From LMUY01 sp965199105 (GTDB lineage Bacteria; Pseudomonadota; Alphaproteobacteria; Acetobacterales; Acetobacteraceae): DNA of 64,000 nucleotides. Location of the stretch: contig CBDAQO010000002.1 in the NCBI GenBank assembly GCA_965199105.1, positions 372,001 to 436,000 of the forward strand. The letters run 5' to 3'. This document shows positions 45,191-53,151 of the stretch, in pieces (position 1 is the first letter of the stretch; each line of letters begins with the position of its first letter). The notes under the pieces are model-generated. The model was not told the DNA's origin, did not search any database, and saw nothing but the letters and a program-made list of their open reading frames with translations. The position numbers and the translations under genes are program-made.

Positions 45191-46593
45191 CCGAACTGAC
45201 CTGGCTGCCCGCCACGCACCTGGCGGCGATGATCCGGCGCAAGGCGATCTCCCCGGTGGAGCTGATGGACGCCGTGCTGGCTCAGATCGCCGCCTGCGAA
45301 CCGCGCATCAACGCCTTTGCCGTGCTGCTCGCCGACCAGGCGCGCGAGGGCGCCAAGCAGGCCGAGCGCGCGATCATGGCCGGCGAGGCGACCGGCGTGC
45401 TGCACGGCGTGCCCGTCACCTTCAAGGACCTGATGCCGGTGGCGGGCGTGCCGATGGCGAGCGGCTCGCTGATCTACCAGCACAACGTTCCAGCCGAGAG
45501 TTCGCCCGCCGTCACCCGAATGCTCGCGGCCGGCGCCATCAACCTGGGCAAGACCACCACGTCGGAGTTCGGCTGGACCGGGGTGAGCCGCAGCCCGCAG
45601 ACCGGCGAGACGCACAACCCCTGGAAGCACGGCTACAACGCCGGCGCCTCCTCGGCGGGCGCGGGGGCGGCGGCGGCGGCGGGCTACGGCCCGTTGCACC
45701 AGGGCAGCGACGGGGCCGGGTCGATCCGCATGCCGGCGCACTTCTGCGGCGTGTTCGGCCTCAAGCCCAGCTTCGGCCGCATCCCGCTGTGGCCGATGAG
45801 CCTGGGCGACTTCACCTCGCATAACGGCCCGCTCACCCGCAGCGTGGCCGACTCCGCGCTGATGCTGCAGGTGATGGCCGGGCCGCATCCGTGGGACCAC
45901 ACCTCGCTCGAGTCACCCCCCGCCGACTATCTCGGCCGCCTGCACGAGCCGGTACGCGGGCGCCGCATCGCCTACAGCGCTGACCTCGGCCACGCCCGGG
46001 TGGACCCGGAAGTGGCCAGCCTGGTCCGCCGCGCCGCCCAGGACTTGGCCGCCGCCGCCGACGCCGAGCTGGTGGACGTGGCGCTGCCCTGGGGCCCGCT
46101 CGGCCCGGAGCTGGCGCGCTTCTTCTGGTCCGGCCACATCTCCCGGCTGCTGCCGCTGCTGCCCGAGTGGGAAAGCCGCATGGACCCGGGCCTGGTCGCC
46201 TGCATCCGCGCCAACCAGGGCGCCACGCTGGCGGAGTATCAGACCATGCGGGAGCGTAAATACGCCTACGTGAACCAGATCCATCGCTTCTTCGAGGGGT
46301 TCGACCTGCTGCTGACCCCGGCGGTCTCGGTCGCCGCCTTCCCCCTGCCCGCGCTGCAGCCGCCCGACTGGCCGCAGCATCCGTGGGACTGGATGTCGTG
46401 GGCGGAGTTCTCCTACCCGTTCAACATGTCCCACAACCCGGCGGCTAGCGTGCCGTGCGGCTTCACCCCGGCGGGGCTGCCGGTGGGCCTGCAGATCGTC
46501 GGCCGCCGCCACGACGATCTGGGCGTGCTGCAAGCCTCCGCCCTGTTCGAGGCCGCCCGCCCGTGGGCCGACCGGCGGCCGCACCTGGGCTGA
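45187..46593 (+). CDS. Amidase signature family enzyme
   Basis: A 468-residue amidase. The catalytic Ser-cisSer-Lys triad is visible: Lys in VTFKDLMP, the cis-Ser in NAGASSAGAG and the nucleophilic Ser in GSDGAGSIRMPA. It cleaves a carboxamide to acid and ammonia; AtzF-, GatA- and nylon-type amidases share this fold. It overlaps the aminotransferase gene by four bases, so both probably act on one nitrogenous compound. The absence of gatB or gatC and the context argue against an amidotransferase role. Confidence 0.9.
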   Translation: MTELTWLPATHLAAMIRRKAISPVELMDAVLAQIAACEPRINAFAVLLADQAREGAKQAERAIMAGEATGVLHGVPVTFKDLMPVAGVPMASGSLIYQHNVPAESSPAVTRMLAAGAINLGKTTTSEFGWTGVSRSPQTGETHNPWKHGYNAGASSAGAGAAAAAGYGPLHQGSDGAGSIRMPAHFCGVFGLKPSFGRIPLWPMSLGDFTSHNGPLTRSVADSALMLQVMAGPHPWDHTSLESPPADYLGRLHEPVRGRRIAYSADLGHARVDPEVASLVRRAAQDLAAAADAELVDVALPWGPLGPELARFFWSGHISRLLPLLPEWESRMDPGLVACIRANQGATLAEYQTMRERKYAYVNQIHRFFEGFDLLLTPAVSVAAFPLPALQPPDWPQHPWDWMSWAEFSYPFNMSHNPAASVPCGFTPAGLPVGLQIVGRRHDDLGVLQASALFEAARPWADRRPHLG

Positions 46594-46668
46594 CGGCTCC
46601 ACATTTCTTGCCACGACAGCAGCGCACCGCCCCGTTATACCTGCGCCAGTTGCAACACGGAGCACTTC

Positions 46669-47265
46669 ATGTCCGACGCGAGCGCGCGACACGCCGACCA
46701 TCCCATCGACAGCCTGTTCCTCGAGCGCTGGTCGCCCCGCGCCTTTTCCGGCGAGGCGATGCCGGAAGCCGAGCTGATGACGCTGTTCGAGGCCGCTCGC
46801 TGGGCGCCGTCCTCCTACAACTCGCAGCCTTGGCGTTTCATCTACGCCCGCAGCGGCACGCCGCATTTCGACAAGTTCCTCGACCTGCTGGGCGAGTTCA
46901 ACCGCTCCTGGGCGAAGACCGCCGCGGTGCTGATCGTGCTGGTGTCCAAGTCCACCATGCTGCCGCCGGGCAAGGACGCGCCCGTGCCGTCGCACAGTCA
47001 CTCGCTGGACGCCGGCGCCGCCTGGGAAAACCTCGCGTTGCAGGCCACCCGCTCGGGTTGGCACGCCCACGGCATGGTCGGCTTCGACATGGACCGCGCC
47101 TTCGCCGAGCTGCACGTGCCGGAGGGCTACCGGGTGGAACAGCTCATCGCCGTCGGCCGCAAGGGTGACAAGTCCATGCTCCCCGAGGCCCTCGCCGCCC
47201 GCGAGTCCCCCAACGACCGCATGCCGATCGCCCAGTTCGCCTTCGAAGGCAGCTTCCCAGCCTGA
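46669..47265 (+). CDS. Nitroreductase family protein
   Basis: A 198-residue FMN-dependent oxidoreductase. The family N-terminus RWSPRAFSGEAMPEAELMTLFEAARWAPSSYN carries the FMN-binding Arg and Ser, shown here in its two halves RWSPRAF and ARWAPSSYNSQPWRF, and the central AGAAWENLALQATRSGW packs on the flavin. Nitroreductases reduce nitro groups or quinones with NAD(P)H, though many relatives have other roles. It follows the amidase by 75 bases and may have its own promoter. A triple hairpin follows its stop. Confidence 0.88.
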   Translation: MSDASARHADHPIDSLFLERWSPRAFSGEAMPEAELMTLFEAARWAPSSYNSQPWRFIYARSGTPHFDKFLDLLGEFNRSWAKTAAVLIVLVSKSTMLPPGKDAPVPSHSHSLDAGAAWENLALQATRSGWHAHGMVGFDMDRAFAELHVPEGYRVEQLIAVGRKGDKSMLPEALAARESPNDRMPIAQFAFEGSFPA

Positions 47266-47273
47266 GGACGTCT

Positions 47274-47334
47274 CCCCCGCTCGCGGGCGGGGGGCGAAGG
47301 CACTTCGGCATCTCCCTCTCCCAGAGGGAGAGGG
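47274..47334. repeat. Three consecutive hairpins (REP-like) at a convergent junction
   Basis: Stem 1 is CCCCCGC/GCGGGGG (47274-47293), stem 2 is CGAAG/CTTCG with a GCA loop (47295-47307), and stem 3 is CCCTCTCCC/GGGAGAGGG with an AGA loop (47314-47334). The third belongs to the same family as 11004-11027 and 22640-22663. The array lies between the convergent nitroreductase and FAD oxidase genes and could end transcription from both. Confidence 0.65.
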
Positions 47335-47370
47335 CTTTGTGTCGCGTGACCGACGGCGAAGCGGGCGACG

Positions 47371-48768
47371 TCACCCCGCGTCGGCCCGCTCATCCCGGCG
47401 CTGATACACCCGGTATAGCAACCGCTGCCCCACTCGCCGGAACGGTGCGAACGGATGCCCCGGGAGCTCGCCGCGGAAGATCGGAACCGCATGGTTTGGC
47501 GCTCGCCCGGCCACAAGCTCCGCCAGCCGCCGGCCTGCCTGTGCGGAGTAGCTGACGCCGTTGCCGCCATACCCCACGCTGTAGAACAGCGTTGCCGCCG
47601 GGTCGGGCTGCACGATGCGCGGCATCATGTCGTGGCTCACATCCACCCAGCCCCACCACAAATAGTCCACCTCGATCCCGCGCAGAGCAGGGAACTTGGC
47701 GTGCATCCCCTCCACCAGCCGCTGCAGATGGACCACGTTGTCCGCGTCTGACCCGGTGATGGCGCTGCGGCTGCCGATTTGCAGGCGATTGTCCGGCAGC
47801 AGGCGGTAATAATGCCGCAGCACGCGGGTGTCGGTGATCACCTGCCGGGTCTGGAAGCCGGTGGCCGCGATCTCGCTCTCGGTCAGCGGCCGCGTCACTA
47901 GCGAGTTGGACAGGATCGGCATCACCCGGCTGCGCAACCGCGGGTGCAGCGCCTGCCCGGTGTAGCCGCCCGTCGCCACCGCCACCGCGCGCGCCCGCAC
48001 CGTGCCGCCCGGCGTGCGCACGCGCCAATGCGCCCCGTCCTGGGTGATGCGCTCCACCGGGCTGCCGGTGTGCACGCGAACGCCCGCCGCCCGCGCCGCC
48101 CGCAGGTAGCCGAAGGCGAGCTTGGCGGGGTGCACCCCGGTGCCGAGCGGCTCGTGCAGGGCGCCGGTCGCCTCCGCGTCGCGCACCCACTCGGCGTCGA
48201 GCGTGGCACGGTCGATCATCTTGGTGCCGTAGCCGAACACCCGGTTGCACGTCTCGGACTCAGCCGCCAGCCGCTCGAACGTGCGGCGGCGATGCGCGAT
48301 GTAGAGGTGGCCGCCGGGTTGTGCATCGCAGGGGAACTCCGCCACCAGGCTGGAGAACAGCTCGAAGCCCTCGCGGATTTCGGCGTGCAGCGCCTTGGCC
48401 GTCGCCTCGCCCCAACGCGCCACCCATTGCGACCGGGTCAGCCGCCCCGAAGCGTTCTGCCCCTGCCCGCCATTGCGCGTGCTGCAGCCCCAGGCCACCC
48501 GGTTGGCCTCCAGCACGGTCGCCTTGATGCCGAATTCGCGCGCCAGGAACAGGGCGCAGGTGAGCCCGGTAAAGCCCGAGCCGACAATGACGACGTCCGC
48601 ATCGCAATCCGACCCGACCGGCCCGTCATCCTCCGGTGGCGTGCCGGCGGTGGCGACCCAGTAGGTCGGCGCATAGTCTCGGTTGCGGCCCGGCGTTGCG
48701 TCCACCAGCGGATCGTACTTGGGGTCGTAAGGCTGCAGCGGCAGCGAGGGTCGCAGGGCGACGTTCAT
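47371..48768 (-). CDS. FAD-dependent amine oxidoreductase (DAO family, PuuB-like)
   Basis: A 465-residue flavoprotein. VVIVGSGFTGLTCALFLAREF is the FAD dinucleotide fold, followed by ANRVAWGCSTRNGGQGQ, which matches the covalent- or tight-flavin region of gamma-glutamylputrescine oxidase-type enzymes. The C-terminal FYSVGYGGNGVSYSAQAGRRLA is the second FAD contact. It should oxidise a primary or secondary amine to an aldehyde with release of ammonia and peroxide. With the acetylpolyamine deacetylase and aminotransferase nearby, amine breakdown is plausible. It lies three bases after the SnoaL-like gene. Confidence 0.85.
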   Translation of the reverse strand: MNVALRPSLPLQPYDPKYDPLVDATPGRNRDYAPTYWVATAGTPPEDDGPVGSDCDADVVIVGSGFTGLTCALFLAREFGIKATVLEANRVAWGCSTRNGGQGQNASGRLTRSQWVARWGEATAKALHAEIREGFELFSSLVAEFPCDAQPGGHLYIAHRRRTFERLAAESETCNRVFGYGTKMIDRATLDAEWVRDAEATGALHEPLGTGVHPAKLAFGYLRAARAAGVRVHTGSPVERITQDGAHWRVRTPGGTVRARAVAVATGGYTGQALHPRLRSRVMPILSNSLVTRPLTESEIAATGFQTRQVITDTRVLRHYYRLLPDNRLQIGSRSAITGSDADNVVHLQRLVEGMHAKFPALRGIEVDYLWWGWVDVSHDMMPRIVQPDPAATLFYSVGYGGNGVSYSAQAGRRLAELVAGRAPNHAVPIFRGELPGHPFAPFRRVGQRLLYRVYQRRDERADAG

Positions 48769-48771
48769 GCC

Positions 48772-49167
48772 TCAGGCCGCCTTGGCAACGGCAGGGCTAT
48801 CCTTGCGGAACGCGCTCTTGCCGACGATCAGCGCGCCGTCGAACTGAAACAGGTCCAGGCCCTCGACCGCGATCCGGGCGCCGTCGGCCCGGGTGCCAGT
48901 GAACAACCACTCGGTGACCGCCTCGTCGCCGACGATGCGGCTGCGATGCACGCCCCATTGCACGTCCGGCAGGTCGGTCCACACCGCCACGAACGCGGCG
49001 CGGATGGCCGCAACACCTTCAAACCGGCGCCCGGTGGGCCCAGGCCCGGCGGCGGCGAAGAAGACGGCTGATGGGACGAAACACGCCATGACCGCATCGG
49101 CATCATGGTCGTTGAAGGCGGTGAAAAGACGCTCTAGCGTCGCTAGCCGAGCCGTGTCATGGGTCAT
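48772..49167 (-). CDS. SnoaL-like / NTF2-fold protein
   Basis: A 131-residue soluble protein of the NTF2-like superfamily. The opening RLATLERLFTAFNDHDADAVMACF and GRRFEGVAAIRAAFVAVWTDLPD are the standard SnoaL helices and pocket, and the sheet ends in GLDLFQFDGALIVGKSAFRK. Members are small cyclases, isomerases or ligand-binding domains, and most are uncharacterised. It precedes the FAD oxidase gene on the same transcript, so it might act on the same pathway. Confidence 0.78.
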   Translation of the reverse strand: MTHDTARLATLERLFTAFNDHDADAVMACFVPSAVFFAAAGPGPTGRRFEGVAAIRAAFVAVWTDLPDVQWGVHRSRIVGDEAVTEWLFTGTRADGARIAVEGLDLFQFDGALIVGKSAFRKDSPAVAKAA

Positions 49168-49255
49168 CGCGGTCCTTGCATCGGGAACCGCGGTAGCCTG
49201 CGCCGCGGCGGGCGCAGGCCCCTAGAGCCAGACGAAGCCGATCGTCAGGCCAGTC

Positions 49256-49281
49256 GGCGTCCCAGCCTAGGCCGGGACGCC
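49256..49281 (-). terminator. Terminator-like hairpin after the DUF2382 gene
   Basis: The stem GGCGTCCC (49256-49263) pairs with GGGACGCC (49274-49281) across a ten-base loop containing CCTAGG. It begins seven bases beyond the stop of the gene at 49288-50139. There is no clear T-run, so termination may be weak or need Rho. Confidence 0.5.
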
Positions 49282-49287
49282 TCCGTG

Positions 49288-50139
49288 TCAGAGCGGGCGG
49301 TTCGTCTGTGTCGCGCCGACGCCCGTCGTGGTGCCGACCGCGGCGTCCTTGGTCACTTCCACGTCTTCGCGGCGAACCGTGTCGCGAACCGTCTCCTCGC
49401 GCTCACCCGCCTCGGTGCGGACCACGACTTCCTCGCCAACGCGAGCCGTCTTAGCCACCACCGGCACCTCTTCGCGCTCCACCAGGTCGGTCGTGACCTC
49501 GGTGAACGCATCCGGGGACACCGCGTCACCCGTGACCCGGCGGCGGCGCTCGATCATCACCCGCTCGGTGCGCAGGCGGACGCGCTCCTCGACCGGCGTC
49601 TCGACCACGTAGCGGCGAATGCGCGTGCGGCCGGTCTCGACGATGCGCTTGCCGACCTGAAGTTCTTCCTCGGCCAACTGAATGACCTGCTCACCCGCCG
49701 GGTTTTGCACACCAGTGGTGGCCGTGCCGACGACCGGAGCCGCCGCCACGCCCGTCGTGGCTGCAGTGCTGTAGCCCGCGGTTTGGGTGTGGTCGTCGAT
49801 GTCGATCGGGTTGAACTGGTCGAGGATGGTGATCACGCGGTCGTGGTCGGCCTCGGGCGCAGTCACGCTCAACACGGTGCCACCCTTGGTGAGCACGTCG
49901 TCATACACCTGGTGGTCGGTGGTGCTGCCGGTGTCCTCGCCGAATAGCCAACCCCAGAAGCCGCTCTGATGCGTGCTGCCGGTTGTCGTCGTGGTGCTGG
50001 AGTCGTCGGCCCAGCCAGGATGCTGCTGGTCGAACTGATGGATGTCGGTGCGCGGAATGCCGGCTGCTTGCAGCTCGCGAAATGCTGAGCCAGCCTCTTC
50101 GGCAGTCTTGTACACGGCAACGATCACGTTACTTGGCAT
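49288..50139 (-). CDS. DUF2382 stress-related protein
   Basis: A 283-residue protein in three parts. Residues 1-60 (VIVAVYKTAEEAGSAFRELQ) resemble the general-stress 17M-like domain; a Ser/Thr/Gly linker and a small segment with GFWGWLFGED follow; residues 150-260 are the charged DUF2382 (YsnF/AvaK) domain, with VIQLAEEELQVGKRIVETG and VRRYVVETPVEERV-type repeats rich in Glu, Arg and Val. Such proteins are usually stress- or desiccation-induced; the function is unknown. GGGAGAAGG lies before the ATG. I found no clear EcfG-type promoter. Confidence 0.82.
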   Translation of the reverse strand: MPSNVIVAVYKTAEEAGSAFRELQAAGIPRTDIHQFDQQHPGWADDSSTTTTTGSTHQSGFWGWLFGEDTGSTTDHQVYDDVLTKGGTVLSVTAPEADHDRVITILDQFNPIDIDDHTQTAGYSTAATTGVAAAPVVGTATTGVQNPAGEQVIQLAEEELQVGKRIVETGRTRIRRYVVETPVEERVRLRTERVMIERRRRVTGDAVSPDAFTEVTTDLVEREEVPVVAKTARVGEEVVVRTEAGEREETVRDTVRREDVEVTKDAAVGTTTGVGATQTNRPL

Positions 50140-50321
50140 GTGGCCTTCTCCCTTGCGTTGAAACTACCGCCGGGTAAAGCCGCACTGGCCGGGCAAGTTC
50201 GATTGCCAAACCAACAAATCGTTCAGAGGCAAACAAATCGCCGGTTCTTTGCCGTCGCTGCCCACGAGCAAGATGCCATGGTAGTCGACCCGCTTGTGTT
50301 CCTTGCAACGGCGAAACTAAC

Positions 50322-51827
50322 CTAACACTGTCCTGTGTTAGTCTTCTGCCATTCGCCGACGATCTGCCCCAGCTTGGTCAATCCCACCTCGACCCGTTCC
50401 GTCCGAATCGAGGCGAACCCCAACCGCAGACACGCACGGCCTCGCTCCGGCGCGTCGAAAAACACGTCGCCGGGCTCCACCAGCACGCCCTGCGCCGCCG
50501 CGCGCACCGCAACCGCCCGCGCCTCCATCCCGGCGGGGCCTTCGACCCAGTAGCTCGCCGCCCCGGGAGCACGCCGCCATGCGCACTCTGGCAGATGCAG
50601 CGGCAGCAGCCGGTCCAGCGTCGCCGCCCGCTCCGCCAACACCTGCGACAGCCGCCGCAAATGCGCCCGGTAGTGCCCGAGCGAGATGAACATCGCCATT
50701 GCACGCTGGTTGTTGCTGGGCGGGTGGCGCAGCATGATCCGCCGTAGCGCCCGCAGCTCGCGGATGATCGGCGCGGCGGCCACCACGTAGCCAAGCCGCA
50801 GGCCCGGCGCCACCACCTTGGACAGGCTGCCGAGATACACCACCCGGCCCTCCTGGTCGGCGCTCTTCAGCGGTGGCACCGCGGCGCCCTCCTGGAACAG
50901 GTCGGCGTCGTAATCGTCCTCGATCACCACGATGCCATGCTGCCGCACCGCCGCCAGCATCGCGCGCCGCCGCTCGCCCGACATCACCACCGTCGTCGGG
51001 CATTGATGGCCCGGCGTCAGCACCACCACGCCACACGCCGCCAACCCCGCATCCGGCACCGCGCCCTCCGCGTCCACCGCCAGCCAGTGCGGCCGGCCGC
51101 CCGCGAGCCGCACCATGTGGCGCGCATCCGGGTAGCCCGGCTCTTCCATCGCCACCGCCATGCCCGGTGCCACCAGGAGCTGGATCGCCAGCGACAGCGC
51201 CTGCTGCGCGCCCAGGGTGATCATCACCTCGTCGGCCGCCGCCCACACGCCGCGGCGCGGCAGCACCAGCGCGCGCAACTGCGCCACCAGCTCGGCGTCG
51301 TCCTCGTCGATCAGGTCGCCCGCCCAGTCGTTGACGCTCGACACGCTGGAGGCGGTGGCGACGCTCTCTCGCCACGACTGGATCGGGAACAACGCCGGGT
51401 CGAACTGGCCGAACAGGAACGGGTAGGGGTAGCTCTGCCAGTCGCGTGGCTTGCTGATCTGGCGCAATCTGGATGGCTGCACGGCGAAGTGCGGCACGAA
51501 GGCCACCGCCGGCTGGTCCGCGGCGGCCGTGCGCTCCAGCGGTGCGGCCTCGCCACCGGCCGCCGCCACGAACACGCCGCTGCGCTGCTGCGACAGCAAC
51601 GTGCCCTCCGCGATCAGGTGCTCGTAGGCCGCGCTGACCGTGTTGCGCGCGATGCCGAGGATGGCGGCCAAGCGGCGGGTGGACGGCAGCCGTTGCCCCG
51701 CCGACAGATGCCCGCGCTCGATGGCGAGCGTGAGCAATTGGCGAAGCTGCGCCGGCAGGCCGACCCCGGAGCGGCGCAGTTCTCCAAACAATTGCAGCCA
51801 GGCGATGCCGTCCTCATCCGTCGTCAC
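50322..51827 (-). CDS. MocR/PdxR-family transcriptional regulator (GntR HTH + aminotransferase domain)
   Basis: A 501-residue regulator. The N-terminal GntR winged helix reads LPAQLRQLLTLAIERGHLSAGQRLPSTRRLA in pieces such as QRLPSTRRLAAILGIARNTV. After a linker comes a fold-type I aminotransferase domain with EEPGYPDARHM, VIEDDYDADLF and the PLP Lys in YLGSLSKVVAPGLRLGYV. The start is a GTG at 51827, because the nearby ATG is out of frame; GGAGG lies about 14 bases upstream. It is divergent from an MFS gene that it probably controls. Confidence 0.88.
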   Translation of the reverse strand: MTTDEDGIAWLQLFGELRRSGVGLPAQLRQLLTLAIERGHLSAGQRLPSTRRLAAILGIARNTVSAAYEHLIAEGTLLSQQRSGVFVAAAGGEAAPLERTAAADQPAVAFVPHFAVQPSRLRQISKPRDWQSYPYPFLFGQFDPALFPIQSWRESVATASSVSSVNDWAGDLIDEDDAELVAQLRALVLPRRGVWAAADEVMITLGAQQALSLAIQLLVAPGMAVAMEEPGYPDARHMVRLAGGRPHWLAVDAEGAVPDAGLAACGVVVLTPGHQCPTTVVMSGERRRAMLAAVRQHGIVVIEDDYDADLFQEGAAVPPLKSADQEGRVVYLGSLSKVVAPGLRLGYVVAAAPIIRELRALRRIMLRHPPSNNQRAMAMFISLGHYRAHLRRLSQVLAERAATLDRLLPLHLPECAWRRAPGAASYWVEGPAGMEARAVAVRAAAQGVLVEPGDVFFDAPERGRACLRLGFASIRTERVEVGLTKLGQIVGEWQKTNTGQC

Positions 51828-51862
51828 CGCGCCCGCATCCCTCCCATCTCCTCCATGCGTCG

Positions 51863-51912
51863 AACAAGCGGCGCGATTGTGGCGGCAAACCGGTTGTGCG
51901 ATGCAACAAGCG
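51863..51912. promoter_or_regulatory. Direct repeats in the MocR-MFS divergent region
   Basis: TTGTGGCGGCAA (51877-51888) is echoed by TTGTGCGATGCAA (51894-51906), 17 bases start to start, and AACAAGCG occurs at 51863-51870 and 51905-51912. MocR-type regulators often bind direct repeats in such divergent spacers, so this is a candidate operator. Confidence 0.35.
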
Positions 51913-51962
51913 CGCCTTGATCCGGCCCGGCGCGCCAACCATTTCCAGTCCGGAGGCCTGCC

Positions 51963-53120
51963 ATGCCGCTCCCGCTGTTTGCCCTTGCCCTCGCATCCTT
52001 CGCCATCGGCACCAGCGAGTTCGTCATCATGGGCCTGCTGCCAGACCTGGCGCGGGACCTGCACGTGTCCATCCCTTCCGCCGGCCTGCTGGTTAGCGGC
52101 TATGCCATGGGGGTGGTGATCGGCGCCCCGATCGTGGGCATCGCCACCGCGCGCCTGCCACGGCGGGGGGCGCTGCTAGGCCTGATCGGCCTCTATGCCG
52201 CCGGCAACCTGCTCTGCGCCATATCACCGGACTATGCGCTGCTGATGGGTGCCCGCGTGCTGACCGCGTTCTGCCATGGCGCCTTCTTCGGCATCGGCTC
52301 CGTGGTGGCCGCCGAACTGGTGCCACCGGCGAAGCGGGGCCAGGCCATCGCGCTGCTGTTCAGCGGACTGACGCTGGCCAACGTGCTGGGCGTGCCGGCG
52401 GGCACCGCGCTGGGGCAGGTGGCCGGCTGGCGCGCCGCGTTCTGGTGCATCGTGGTGATCGCCGCGCTCGCGACGACCGCCATCGCCTGGGCGCTCCCCA
52501 AGCTGCCGGCGCCGCCCGCCACCAGCCTGCTGTCCGAGTTCCGCGTGTTGGGCAAGCCGCAGGTGTTCCTGGCCATGCTGATCAGCGTGCTCTGCTCGGC
52601 CAGCCTGTTCAGCGTGTTCACCTACATCGCCCCCATGCTCGAAGGCGTGACCGGGTTGGCCCCACAGGCCGTGAGCCTGCTGCTGCTGCTGTTCGGCGTC
52701 GGCATCACGGCGGGCAATTTGTTGGGCGGGCGCTTGGCCGATTGGCGGCTGATGCCGAGCGTGGCCGGCGTGCTGGTCGCCCTCATCCTCACCCTGGCGC
52801 TGCTGACCGAAACCGTGCACGCCGCCATCCCGGTGGCGATCACCCTGGTTATCTGGGGCGTGCTCTCGTTTGCGGTCGCCACACCGCTGCAGATGCGGGT
52901 GGTCGACTCCGCTCGGGAAGCGCCCAACCTGGTGGCGACGCTGAACCAAGGCGCGTTCAACCTGGGCAACGCCGGCGGCGCCTGGCTCGGCGGACTGGCG
53001 ATCAACGCCGGCCTGGCCTACCAGGCGCTCCCCTGGCTCGCCGTCGGGCTTACCGCTGCGGCCCTGGCGCTGACCGTGCTGTCGATGACCCGCCCATCGA
53101 CGCTGCCTGCGACCATCTGA
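51963..53120 (+). CDS. MFS transporter, DHA1 family (AraJ/YdhP-like)
   Basis: A 385-residue inner-membrane exporter with twelve predicted helices. The first helix ends FAIGTSEFVIMGLLPDLARDL, the hallmark of the sugar-efflux/AraJ-like DHA1 group, and the loop between helices 2 and 3 is ARLPRRGALLG. LNQGAFNLGNAGGAWLGGLAI is the conserved helix-11 region. Substrates in the family include drugs, purines and arabinose polymers. It is divergent from a MocR regulator, so expression probably responds to a PLP- or amine-related signal. Confidence 0.88.
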   Translation: MPLPLFALALASFAIGTSEFVIMGLLPDLARDLHVSIPSAGLLVSGYAMGVVIGAPIVGIATARLPRRGALLGLIGLYAAGNLLCAISPDYALLMGARVLTAFCHGAFFGIGSVVAAELVPPAKRGQAIALLFSGLTLANVLGVPAGTALGQVAGWRAAFWCIVVIAALATTAIAWALPKLPAPPATSLLSEFRVLGKPQVFLAMLISVLCSASLFSVFTYIAPMLEGVTGLAPQAVSLLLLLFGVGITAGNLLGGRLADWRLMPSVAGVLVALILTLALLTETVHAAIPVAITLVIWGVLSFAVATPLQMRVVDSAREAPNLVATLNQGAFNLGNAGGAWLGGLAINAGLAYQALPWLAVGLTAAALALTVLSMTRPSTLPATI

Positions 53121-53151
53121 CGCGCTCGGCCCATCCTGCGATTCGGAAAGA

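Noticed and set aside
50140..50321. EcfG-type stress promoter before the DUF2382 gene
   Set aside because: One GGAAC exists on the gene strand, but no CGTT follows at 16-17 bases.
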